DNA of 64,000 nt from Mercurialis annua (lineage: Eukaryota > Streptophyta > Magnoliopsida > Malpighiales > Euphorbiaceae): NCBI RefSeq assembly GCF_937616625.2, contig NC_065576.1, forward strand, positions 15,750,501 through 15,814,500, written 5' to 3'. Under the pieces are notes generated by a model. That model saw only the letters and a list, made by a program, of their open reading frames with translations. It had not been told where the DNA came from and searched no databases. The position numbers were made by a program, and so were the translations under genes. How positions within the stretch are numbered: position 1 is the first letter of the stretch; each line of letters begins with the position of its first letter. This document shows positions 48,386 through 59,509 of this stretch, in pieces.

Positions 48386-48402
48386 TCCCAGTGGAGTCGC
48401 CA
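48386..48402 (-). other. Primer-binding site TGGCGACTCCACTGGGA
   Basis: Minus-strand sequence one base from the LTR end at 48404. A TGGCGACTC... primer site is typical of Ogre/Tat-like elements and was described as complementary to tRNA-Arg; I recall this from the family and have not checked it. It fixes the element direction as minus. Confidence 0.65.
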
Positions 48403-48403
48403 C

Positions 48404-50764
48404 TGTGAGAGGAGCGGGGTTCGGGGGCCGCTCGCCCAAGACTTATGGCTGACTTCTCGATCTAAATATGATTTGAAAAATGGAGTCGCCACCTAGTTCA
48501 ACTAGGAAATGCTTTTTAACTAACTAGATAACCTTACTCGCCTCCGGTAAGATTATCGTGCATCTGACCAAAGACTAGGGTTTGTGAACCTCCCCGAGAC
48601 TCTTGTGCTTGGCTTATCTATTACCGGCTTTATTTACTAGAGATATTTGTTTTTATTCTCATCTCAACAGTATATGCAATTCATGGGATATGAGAGCTGT
48701 GAATTAACATGTATGAAAGCAGTAAACACGCTTGACGCAATATGACTCGATCTAGACTTGCATTTGAGGTAAGTTGCAGGTACTCCTAAACATACATCTA
48801 ACCTTATAGGTTTCTAGCAAACAGTCATAAGTTTAGCTGGTCTGGATTGTTTACATGCACAAAGTCTAAACCGGGATGTAAACGTTTGAATGATTAATTT
48901 TATTAGGGTGATCTTGAAAAACCTATAGAACCGTTACTACGTTTTTGTATTAGTCCTAAGATGTCTAAGTGATGAGCAGGAATTGCATAATTTGGCTAAT
49001 TTATGTGATTAGTCCTTTAACTAGTTAATTTGATGGAATTTTGGAAAGCAATAAACATTGCAGGCTGCTCAGGGGCAATTTGGTATACATACAAGGTTAG
49101 AGATACTTTTTAACATCGTTAACTTTGAGTGTCTGGCACTCGCGTGGGTTTTGACTATTGGTATGGTCGGAACAGGTTCTCGGTCAGATCACGAGAGTTG
49201 TGTGTCTCGTCGATCCGGTTCTACTAGTTTAATCTGGAATCAATTCCGAGTTCGGGTTAACCCGGAATCGGCTCTGGAAGTTGCTAGTTTGCTGGACCTT
49301 GGGCTCATGGGCTCATGGGCCCGGTATGTACACTATGTTACATTCTGGGACTTTCGAGTCCGTTTTATATCGGGCTTGGCCCGTTATAAAGTAGAAACAT
49401 AAAGTACATGAAAAACAGTAAATTTGGATCTAAACATAAACCTAAATTAAAGATTTGGGAGTCATCTGGAAGATCTGGGAGTCAATCTGGAAACATGATT
49501 CCTCAAGAACACGGCGCCAGTTTCAGTGGCGGCGGCGCCGGTTCGTCGGTGGGTTCAGAGCTCGTTTTGTTTCGCTTTGTTCTCACTCGTTTCAACTCCG
49601 TTTTTCATGCTAAAGTAGTCAAAAATGCATAAAATCGAACAAGGAATCCAAAAATAGAATATATAGAGTGTTTTAAGCTCATTTTAACAAAAAATATTTT
49701 CTGGACAACTACTTCGAAAATAGGTTTTTCATGGAAAACAAGCTCAAAATCATATCTAAGATGCATCCTAAGAGCTATAATTAACTGGGTTTCTAGATTT
49801 GAGCGTATTAAACACATTAAATCAGTCATTAACATGCTTATTCATCAATTTCATGACAATTTGACAATTAAATAATTAAGTTTAATATGAAAATTCTATG
49901 GCTAAAATTGACAAATAAACTAACATACATCCTAAATCATGCAATTATATCAAATTAAACAATCATGGAAAATTAATGGCAAATCAGAGAGACTAATTAA
50001 TGGGTCCTCAGAATTACTGGTCTGAGTCCTTGACTCGTTTGGTGGCGAAGTGGATGCGGAATCCAGCTTCAAATTGGATGCGAGTGCTGCGTTCTTGGAG
50101 AATTAACACGTATTAGGTTATTTTAGGACTTGATTGAAGTGCGATTTGTGTGTGTGGTGTGTGTGTGAATTCGGCTATGGCTTTTAGGGAAGGGGTCGAA
50201 TTTTGCTATCTAGAGTTTATGTGGTTCTGGTCCGACCCTGACTCAGCTGACTAACAGTAGTATTTATAGGGGAATGGGTTCCCTAGAATATTCTAGAATC
50301 CTCTAGGGTTTAAAGTGTGTGAAGTGATAGGTTTTAAGGAATTAGGATTAGCTAAAAACACTATTTTATTAATTAAATCCGTACTAAAACTTGATGACTA
50401 AGTAAAAAGGTGCTAAAAGTTAGTTTTGGTGTCCGAAAGTGTTAAAAAGTGCTCCTAAGGCCCTAAGGGTTTGAGTATGGTCAATTCTAACCCGTAAAAT
50501 TTATAAATTGGCCCATAAACTTCTAAGACATTGCAATTAGTCCAATTTCTGGACTTAGACTACAATATTTTTGGATTTTTATGGGCTATTTACGCCTAAT
50601 TGCGTTTTAATCCTCCAAATTTTGCAGCTGTGCATAGATTACGTTTGCTTGGAGTTCAGCAAACAAATCAAAAGCTCGTCACCCGGCCAGATTTCTCTGA
50701 AAATCATCATTGAACGCTTCAGTCCCTTATTATTTTTTATCTGTCCGAAAAAGAGATGTGTAAA
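48404..50764 (-). repeat. 5' LTR of LARD-like element
   Basis: On the plus strand it begins TGTGAGAGGAGCGGGG next to the primer site and ends near 50764 in a decayed version of the complement of TGTGGACACCTATTTTTCGG. 50200-50764 is the reverse complement of 40119-40740. A minus-strand TATA (complement of CTATAAATAC) lies near 50260. A GT-rich run is at 50148-50170. No gene is seen within it. Confidence 0.7.
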
Positions 50765-53368
50765 ATGTTATATAAGCTTGAATTTGAAATGAAAATCGAA
50801 GTAGATGGCATTTAAGTTTGAGCTTCAACGGTTAGTTTTAGGTTCAGATAAGTTTAGGTTTAATTTAGCTTAGGGTTTTTTTTATAATTAAGTTTAGGTT
50901 AATTAGTATTAATTAAGTTTACAATTATTGTTAAAAGATGAATACAAAAAATGCAAAAATAGTTCTTACATTTTTAGGGTGTGTTTTATTTTTATTTCTA
51001 ATTTTTTAAATAACACGTGAGTGGGTGAGTAAGCAAAATTGGCTGACATGGCAGCCACAGTGTCAATTGTTTTTTTTAGTTAAGATGGAATTGAAAATGA
51101 AAGGTGTGATTTAGGTATAATCGACGATTTAACAACGTCAGGATGAAAATGAAAAAGAGATCAAAAGTGAAGATTTTTTTTCGGACCATCAGCCTTAGTT
51201 AATCTCCAATTGGCGAGTTAACATAGTGATGTTGAAATTGCAAATCTTCCCAAAACTCAAACCCCCATAATTTTTAAGCACGTCATCGTCATTTTTGTAC
51301 TTTATCTTTTTTTAGTAGTATAATTTTTATTTAAGTTTATATCAATTAATTCCAACCGAAATTGACAATAAATTAATTAGTAAATCAAATTTAATGTAAA
51401 TATTTAAATTGTATTTAATTTTATATAAGAGAAATTTGTACAAAATACTCTATTTTTAGATTTATTTGTTTTAAATACCTCAATTTTGAAAATTTATATT
51501 TTTACTCTTTTTTTGTAATGTTTCTATCTCTACCTCAATTAGAATTTTAACTTATTAGCATTTTTTATTCCACTCATGTAAGACACATGTGCACTCTTAT
51601 TTTTTTATCTTTTTCTCTTTCTTCCTTTTCTCTCTCTTCTTTTCTCTTTCTTCTTCTTCTTCTTCTTCTTTCCTTTCTCTGCAACTTTTTTTTTACGTTT
51701 TTCTTTATTTTAATAAATTTTTTTAATAAATTCTATCCAAAAATTCAAGATGAAGAATTTATTATGAAAAATTCGACCTAATTCGTCTCAAGAAATAACG
51801 AAATTTTCCGTCGCCGCCATCACCATCATTGATCTTTTTTTTTTCAGAATCTTCTTCTTCTTCTTCTTTCTATGTTGTTTTCATTGTAGTATCATTTTTT
51901 GGTATATTTTTCAATTTTATTTTTAAAAAAATTGTTTTTTCTTCATTAATGATGTTTTGACATAGTTTTCAAACGTTTTAAAATTAATTTTAGAAATTGT
52001 TGGAAACTGTATTTTCGAAACTGTTTTATACTGTTTGAAACCTTTGTAAACGGTTTGAAACTGTTTTGTTGAAACTGTTATTTTTAGACTGTTTGAAAGT
52101 GTTTTTTTTAAAACTGTTTTAGACTGTTTGAAATCTTTGTAAACGGTTTGAAACTGTTATTTTTTAGACTGTTTTAAAGTGTTTTTAGAAACCGTTCTAA
52201 GCTGTTTGAAACTTTTATAAACTGTTTGAAATATTTGTAAATTGTTTGAAACTGTTTTTAGATAAAGGTTGCAAATTGTGTTTTATGAAACTGTTTGAAA
52301 TCTTTATAAACTGTTTGAAACCATTGTAAACTGTTTGAAGCTATTTTTTGGAAACTGTTTGATACGCTTGTAAACTGTTTGAAACCATTGCATAATTTTT
52401 TTAAATGATAATAAATATGTCTTTTAAAAATTGCATGAAACTGTTTGAAACTACATTTGAAACTGCATTTGAAACTGTGTTTGAAACAGTTAGAAACTGT
52501 TTTTAATAGAACAAATAAATAAAAAATTATCAGTTTTTTTTTTATTTTTGGAGAAAGTTATGATCGTTGGATTTGAATTTCAAGTGAAATTTGAAGCGAT
52601 TTGATTATGAATTAAAAATTCGAGCGGATCGGATTTGTAACTAGCAATAAAAATTTAACAAATAGTAATAAAATCACATAAATTAATTTTCTAAAATGTT
52701 ATGAGCTGAAAATTAGACTTAATTTGTTAATTTGTTATTTTTTTAAAATAAACTGAAAAATATGAAGAAAAGAAGAAGAAGAAAAATAAAAAGAAGAAGA
52801 AGAAAAAAAAGACACTGTAAATAAGTATAGTAATTTTCAGATATAAAAATAAATAGAATAGGGTATAAAACTAATTAGCTGATACGGGTACGTAGGTAAA
52901 TCAAGTCCAAATATTATGGTAGGTAATTGCTAATTTTTTTCTTATTTAAATATTTCTCTAATTTTCTCTTTATAAAAGGTACAATTTGTTTCTTTAAAAA
53001 AAAAAAAAAAGAGGTACAATTTGCTTTAAAATTTGAGATTTTATAAAATTAAATCGCTCAGATCCGGTACAAACAAGAATATTGTGGTGGCATGTTACTT
53101 AATATTTTTTGTTGACTAATAAATATTCGTAATGTTGGCATAGTTGAATTGTCGTTTAGCATCTCCACCCAACAATTCACGTTCACTCCAAAAAGCAGAA
53201 TAACATTAAAAGAGATCCAACGGTTGGAACGCCATCTAAGATTGAAAGAAACAGTTCAAATGATTCCATTTCCCGTTTCCCCATAATAACAATGAAAAAG
53301 CCTGACGAGACAGAGATACCCAACCAATGAACCAACCCATCTCTCTCACTCTTTCTTTCTAGACAGTT
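50765..53368. other. Intergenic region upstream of kinase gene
   Basis: AT-rich and without supported genes. It holds (CTT)n and T/C-rich runs at 51600-51680 and 51845-51870, a quasi-tandem repeat at 51995-52510 and an A-run at 52995-53010. Just before the start codon (53335-53365) is a CT-rich stretch (CTCTCTCACTCTTTCTTTCT), a common pyrimidine patch of plant core promoters and leaders. I see no convincing TATA box. Confidence 0.6.
51995..52510. repeat. Quasi-tandem GTTTGAAACTGT repeats
   Basis: More than 20 degenerate copies of ACTGTTTGAAAC, many followed by TTTGTAAACNGTTTGAAAC, with irregular spacing. It begins about 1.37 kb upstream of the kinase start codon and ends 0.86 kb upstream. 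Confidence 0.75.
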
Positions 53369-56300
53369 ATGAAGCTCATCAAGGAACGCACAGTGGGTGG
53401 TGCGGCGGCGGTGGCGGGAGGCGGAGGAGAAGTGGTGGTTGTCGGGGTGAAGTTTGATGGAGAGAGTCGAGAATTGTTGACATGGGCTCTAATGAAAGTG
53501 TCGAAGCCAGGCGACCGTCTCATTGCTCTTCATGTCATCACCGGTACTGGTAACTAACTTTACATTCTCTAATCCACATTTCTATTTTTTTCGTTGCCCA
53601 TCCGGTTTCCAGGACTTTGACCCACATCGTGGTATGGTGGGTGAGTCTGTCAGCGGGAATTTTCTGCATTGACAAGTCTCGAATCGAGACCTTGCTTTAG
53701 CGATACCGATCCACTAATAAGTGTTTCCTTTTGGGTGTAGAATTTGTGGGTGCTACAGCCTCTCTTTTATCTCTGCTCAACACATTTGATTCTCTCTTGG
53801 CTGTTTATGAAGGTTTCTGCAACTTGAAACAGGTTTTTCCTTTACTATGATTCCACCCACAAGTTTGTTCTCTTCTTTTTTGTGTTTTGATTGGAATGGG
53901 TGAATTGCGCGACAGGTTGATTTGAAGTTAAAAGTGTGTAGAGGGACATCCGCCAGAAAAATACTGGTAAGAGAGGCAAAATCAAGTGGTGCAGCAATGC
54001 TAATTGTGGGTACTTCTAAGACTCATAAAATCCGCTCATCGACTTCACTAGCAAAGTACTGTGCTAGAAATTTGTCCAACAATTCTTCTGTGCTTGCTGT
54101 TAGTAATGGCAAAATCATGTTCCAAAGAGAAGCCACCCCTCTGCCTGTCGATCATTTACGAGGTTAAATTTGGTTTGTGCTTCATTGAAATTTAGTTTAC
54201 GGGGTCATTGAGCATTCATTTTAAGGTATTAACTAATGCAATGGATTTGTTTGTGACAGATAAATTGAACCAACAAACTCATGTATCTTTACATATTGAC
54301 AACTCTATAGATAATGAGGTTGATAATTCTGGAACTAGTTCACATCATGAGTCACTTAATGGCGGTGATAATTCATTAGCTTTAGTACTAGTTCCAACAA
54401 CTGAAGCTGTGCCAAATTCTGATTCCTCTGCGGTTGTAAGATTACCAGAGGGTAAACTTGGTTGGTCAATTCTTCGCCGGATCTTTTTACCCAAGCGCTG
54501 GATTACAGAGAAATCTCGTGGGAAAAAGACTTCTGTGACCAAATGCGTACAGAAGCTGCCAAGCTCGAATTCTTCTTCGGTAGTGTATCCTGATCAAAAA
54601 CAGAACAATTCAAACATGAAAGAAGATCAATGGTCCATTTTGGATGGAGAGAATGGTGCTATTGTGCCTGTGGTCGAACCTAACATTTCATGGTGTGCTA
54701 TCTCACCATCTCATGGTTCAGATGGCCTTCCTGAAGAATTGAAAGGTCTGCATGAGAAATATTCATCATCATGTAGATTGTTCAGTTATGATGAACTTTG
54801 TTTGGCGACTTCTAATTTCATGCCTGGTTTGTTTTCTTCATCCAAATCTTGTAATACTATTATTGACATCAGCAGGGTCGTTTTTTTGTCCTTTTTACCT
54901 AATGCAATGGTGCATTGACAATTTTCAGAAAATATGGTAGGCAAGGGTGGCAGTAGTCATGTTTATAAAGGCTATCTACCTGATGGAAAGGAATTGGCAG
55001 TAAAAATCTTAAAGCCTTCTGAAGATTCTCTAAACGAGTTTGTTGCTGAAATTGAGATCATTATGACTCTGCATCATAGTAACATAATCTCCTTATTCGG
55101 GTTCTGTTTTGATCATAACAATTTACTCTTGGTTTACGATTTCTTATCAAGAGGAAGCCTAGAAGATAACCTTCATGGTATATGATTTTCTCTACCTTGA
55201 ATCTGATGAAATATGTTTATTTTCACCATTTAATGGTTCTGAATTTTTAAGTTCTTACCTTTATGACTAAGGCAATAAGAAGGACAACGATTCATTTGGT
55301 TGGGGAGAGAGATATAAGGTGGCATCGGGTGTGGCCGAGGCCCTTAACTATCTACACAATATATGTGATCAGCATGTAATCCATAGGGATGTGAAATCTT
55401 CAAACATACTTTTATCAGATGAGTTTGAGCCACAGGTGCAATTTTATTTTAAATGCTTATGGGAATAAATCTGCTGTTATCTTTAGCTTTTGATTGCTTG
55501 TAAAGCTCATAGTACTCTGTTTTGTTTCTTCAGCTGTCAGATTTTGGACTTGCCGGTTGGATTACAGCATCTTCATCCCATATAGCTTGCACTGATGTTG
55601 CTGGAACGTTTGGGTGAGGAGTTTGCTGCTTTTTGATAGTTGTTTACAGTTTTTTTCCTCTTCATTTTAGAGTTAATACCTTCATAGTTTTCTCCTCTAT
55701 GCAGTTACTTGGCTCCAGAGTATTTCATGCATGGCAAAGTTAGTGAAAAAGTAGACGTCTTCGCATTTGGTGTGGTGCTTCTGGAGCTTCTTTCTGGTAG
55801 AACGCCAATAAGTGAAAAAAGTCCAAAGGGCCAAGAGAGTCTTATTATGTGGGTAAGTTTTCTTTATTTCTGTCTTAATTGTGCTTGTCGAACTGTAGCC
55901 TGACGAGCAGCCACAAGAAGGTTGTGCTTTTCTTTCAAGTTTCAAAGATTTTTGGTGTGTTTTTCTTACCATGGTTAGAGAACTCTAACGAATACGAGAT
56001 GCATCAAGAAAATTCAAGCCAAGTGTAAAAGAAATAACAAAATGTAATTAAGATTTTAATATTTTTGACATATCATGCATTTCGGGATAATTGGGATTTT
56101 ATAATTCCTTCAGGTTACTCGAGGGTTTTGGATTGGATATGATACTATCATGCATCAGCTCCGTGCTTCCAAGTTTCTTGTTCATCTTCCGTTAAAATTC
56201 TATGAGCATTGTTGCTTTTGTTGTTAAATATTTGACCTCTTGAAACATTTATTAATATTGGCTGGATCTACTCTTGCATTCAGGCAAAACCAATTCTAGA

Positions 56301-56731
56301 GGGTGGTAAAGTTTCCGAACTGCTTGATCCAAGTGTAGGAAACGGGTATGATGATGATGAGATTGAGAGAATGGTTTTGGCTGCAAGATTATGTATCAGA
56401 CAGTCTCCAAGATTTCGGCCTCAAATTAGCCTTGTATGTATTTACTGAAAATTTCTCATCACAGTTTCTTCTTTTTGTCTTGATTGTACTTATCTTTTCA
56501 ACTGTACAGGTTTTGAAGCTCCTGCAAGGTGACAGTGAAGTCATAAATTGGGCGAGAGAAGATGTTAGGACATCAGAAGAATCGGACGAGGAAGAATCTC
56601 CTACAAGTATCGAATCCCATCTTAATCTTGCATTGCTAGATGTGGAGGATGATGATTCTGCGTCTGGAAGGAGCATTTCATTAGAGGATTACTTACAAGG
56701 GAGATGGAGCCGCACATCAAGCTTTGACTAA
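53369..56731 (+). CDS. Receptor-like cytoplasmic kinase with N-terminal USP domain
   Basis: Ten exons with GT-AG introns: 53369-53549, 53741-53832, 53916-54162, 54260-54826, 54929-55177, 55272-55435, 55534-55613, 55705-55852, 56284-56433 and 56510-56731, together 2,100 bp or 699 aa in one frame. Residues ~20-160 are a universal stress protein (adenine nucleotide alpha hydrolase-like) domain ([25 protein letters not shown]). 175-340 is a polar linker. From ~350 runs a Ser/Thr kinase: [11 protein letters not shown] loop, LAVKIL lysine, [18 protein letters not shown] and LAPEYF, all intact. No signal peptide or membrane segment, so cytoplasmic. The acidic Ser-rich tail ends [10 protein letters not shown]. 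Architecture matches the Arabidopsis At1g77280/At1g21590 group from memory; substrates unknown. The exon 1 donor could also be at 53544, two codons shorter. Confidence 0.93.
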
Positions 56732-56869
56732 CAATATTTTGCAGGAATTTAGTGTGAAGATGTTTCTGTTTATAGTTTGTATTTTCTGTAAATCCCTATT
56801 CTTGGTTGGTTTGGTCTTGGAAGAGAGGTGGCTTGCCCCCTCCGAGACTTTTAAATCTTTGTATTCTGA
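56732..56869. other. Kinase 3' flank, likely 3' UTR
   Basis: No open frame. T-rich sequence with AATATTTT and TTGTATTTTCTGTAAAT stretches that could serve polyadenylation. The end of the transcript cannot be fixed from sequence. Confidence 0.4.
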
Positions 56870-57058
56870 GTATACGTAAGGGTTCCTGTTATAAACCACA
56901 ACCAGATACTCAATGTCATAGATCAACTTGCGGCGGTTGTCCGAAAAGTAAAAAGTAGTTCAACGAGAGAGATACGGAGATTCTTAAGAGAATTTGAAAA
57001 TGATAGAGATTTTAGAGAAAAGTTGGAAGAATTAGTTGCAAAGCAAACTAAATTTTGA
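56870..57058 (+). pseudogene. Possible 3' exon fragment of unknown gene
   Basis: A short open frame closed by TGA (57056-57058) encodes a charged helical stretch: VINHNQILNVIDQLAAVVRK, then TREIRRFLREFEN and EKLEELVAKQTKF. Its composition looks protein-like and unlike the surrounding AT-rich DNA. There is no upstream exon or start codon, so it may be a gene remnant or chance. I do not recognise the family. Confidence 0.25.
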
Positions 57059-57474
57059 TTAAGAAATTTGTTGTTTATTATGATGTCTAGTGATGTTATG
57101 TACAATCAGTGGTAATCTAACATCATTTGACGAGCTTATCAGTAGTTTTATAAACCCAGCAGTTTACTATTGCCTCACTGTTCTTTAGAAGGCATGACAT
57201 TATATTTCCCTTAGAAAAATTGTCCTCACGGAAGCTAGATAATTAGACACGAACAACCGAAATTCCTTTCCAAATGTCGTTTAGCCATATTATCCCCAAT
57301 AAATGAAAGAGAAATCTACAAAAGTATCCAATAATGATGCCCACTTTACAAAAGTGCTAACTAATTCTATTTATTACGCGTGTACTTAAAAATAAAAAAT
57401 GTTTACATTTGTACCTAACCAATCAAATATTGACAGCTCATTCTATGAAAAAGAAGAGAAAAAACATAGACACA

Positions 57475-57523
57475 TGCTGACGCGCATCAGCATATATCAA
57501 TTTGCTGACACGCGCGTGTCAGC
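57475..57523. repeat. Two adjacent palindromes
   Basis: 57475-57492 is TGCTGACGCGCATCAGCA (6 bp arms) and 57504-57523 is a perfect 20 bp palindrome, GCTGACACGCGCGTGTCAGC. 57059-57474 otherwise shows nothing recognisable. Confidence 0.85.
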
Positions 57524-57715
57524 CTCCATTCCACACAGATTATTTTTGTTTGCTTATTTAATTTACTTTTTTTGTTTTATTTTTTCATTATCATCACAAC
57601 TTTAGTTAAAAGAGAAAATAACAAAAATATTTAAAAAGAGGAAAAATAACAAAAATGCTAAGTTTGCTGAAAAATCACATGACCACCTAAAAAAGGTAAA
57701 AGTTTACATTTAATA

Positions 57716-58210
57716 CCTTAGGATCCACCGATATACTGACAAAGACCGAAACCCTTAGGATCCCCCCAAAGCGTGTTAATCACGGTTTCAGATAGATCGC
57801 CATGATCTGCTATAATATCTCAAAGTATCTTCTCATTTGGACGTAATCCCCAACATGGAAAGATAAGTTCTATCTTAGGAAGACGAGACTATTTAGGAAG
57901 ACGTTCCTAAATAGGACTCATGTCTGAATAAGGTAGATCACGCTAAATCAGGGTGAATCCCTACAAAGTAGCTTGATCCCTACAAAATAGGATTCACTTA
58001 CCTACTATGACTCTACAAGGTATGCATTCATCTACTATAAAAGGAGCATGAGATATACCTAGAATCACAATTACATTCATATACTCAAAACGCTGCTCAA
58101 AACTCTAAACTGACTTTAGCATCGGAGAGTTAATCGGACAACCACCGTCCGGTTAGCTTCTACCCTGTTTTGCAAGTCTCATTCACCTGCTCAGAAGGCA
58201 GATTCCATCA
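57716..58210 (+). repeat. Truncated LTR, inverted copy of 58350 LTR
   Basis: Reverse complement of 58350-58844 with about ten mismatches over 495 bp by eye. It ends TCCATCA at 58210. The first ~117 bp of the LTR are missing. An LTR TATA box CTATAAAAGG lies at 58035-58044, pointing right, towards the partner copy. Confidence 0.92.
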
Positions 58211-58349
58211 AGTATATAAATAATATATCATCAATTATTATTTTTAAAAGAATATAAAAACATATAAAATATTGGAATCCACAAAAAAGAAGAAAAAATA
58301 ACATTGAAATAAAATTTAATATTATTCTATAATCATTAATCTTAATTAT

Positions 58350-58960
58350 TGATGGAGTCTGCCTTCTGAACCGGTGAATGAGACCTGCAAAATAGGGTAG
58401 AAGCTAACCGGACAGTGGTTGTCCGATTAACTCTCCGATGCTAAAGTCAGTTTAGAGCTTTGAGCAGCGTTTTGAGTATATGAATGTAATTGTGATTCTA
58501 GGTATACCTCATGCTCCTTTTATAGTAGATGAATGCATACCTTGTAGAGTCATAGTAGGTAAGTGAATCCTATTTTGTAGGGATCAAGCTACTTTGTAGG
58601 GATTCACCCTGATTTAGCGTGATCTACCTTATTCAGACATGAGTCCTATTTAGGAACGTCTTCCTAAATAGTCTCGTCTTCCTAAGATAGAACTTATCTT
58701 TCCATGTTGGGGATTACGTCCAAATGGGAAGATACTTTGAGATATTATAGCAGATCATGGCGATCTATCCGAAACCGTGATTAACACGCTTTGGGGGGAT
58801 CCTAAGGGTTTCGGTCTTTGTCAGTATATCGGTGGATCCTAAGGGATTCGGCCGCCTTCCTTATACGTTCAGGTCTTCCATAGGGAGTCCGGTATCACCT
58901 GAGAGTGGATCTCCTGTGACTCGGCTCCATTTTAACTATTGTAGGATTCGGTATCCATCA
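58350..58960 (-). repeat. 3' LTR of gag-only Tat element
   Basis: 611 bp, TGATGGA at one end and TCCATCA at the other, followed by a purine tract on the minus strand (GCGGGAGGGCTAA at 58961-58973). The TATA box is at 58516-58525 on the minus strand. Confidence 0.88.
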
Positions 58961-59509
58961 TTAGCCCTCCCGCAAGTGAGCTGAAGTGATTGGTATTCAT
59001 GCCTTAGTAGATTTTTGTTCTTTTGGAGTTGAGTCTTTTTGTATTCTGGGCGAGTCGTTTCATATATTGGCGAGTCGCTTTTCTTCTCTAGTAAGATTCT
59101 CTTTCTTGCCACGTGTCACTATTTAATGATTGGATAAATGTTCGTCGTATTTAAACTCTTCATATTTCTATTTTCTCTTTTCACTTCTACTTTGAAATTG
59201 TTCTCATTCTTCGATTATCTTCTCCTGGTTTTTTAAGATTATTCTGTTCTTCATTTGCTTATTCTACTCTCCATCATTTGCTTTTCCAGATTTTCAGGTA
59301 TGCTTCTTCTTTTGTTTGTTTTGTTCTTTTGAAGATTTTGAAGATATTTTTCTGTTTTTCTTCGATTTCTGCAAATGTCATTCTGGGAAATGTTTTGTTG
59401 TTCTTGGTGTTCTTCAATATTTTCTTTGTTTGATCTTTAAGTTTTATTTGTGTTTGTGATTTCCTGTTCTAAGATGCCTCTTAGTTGAGCGGAAAATGCA
59501 TACACCGCC

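Noticed and set aside
51587..51781. Leu/Phe/Ser-rich small frame resembling a membrane peptide
   Set aside because: It is the translation of CTT/T-rich low-complexity DNA.
57716..58844. Hairpin considered as a microRNA precursor
   Set aside because: Arms of 495 bp with LTR identity are far longer than a miRNA fold-back; a hairpin siRNA locus is the better hypothesis.
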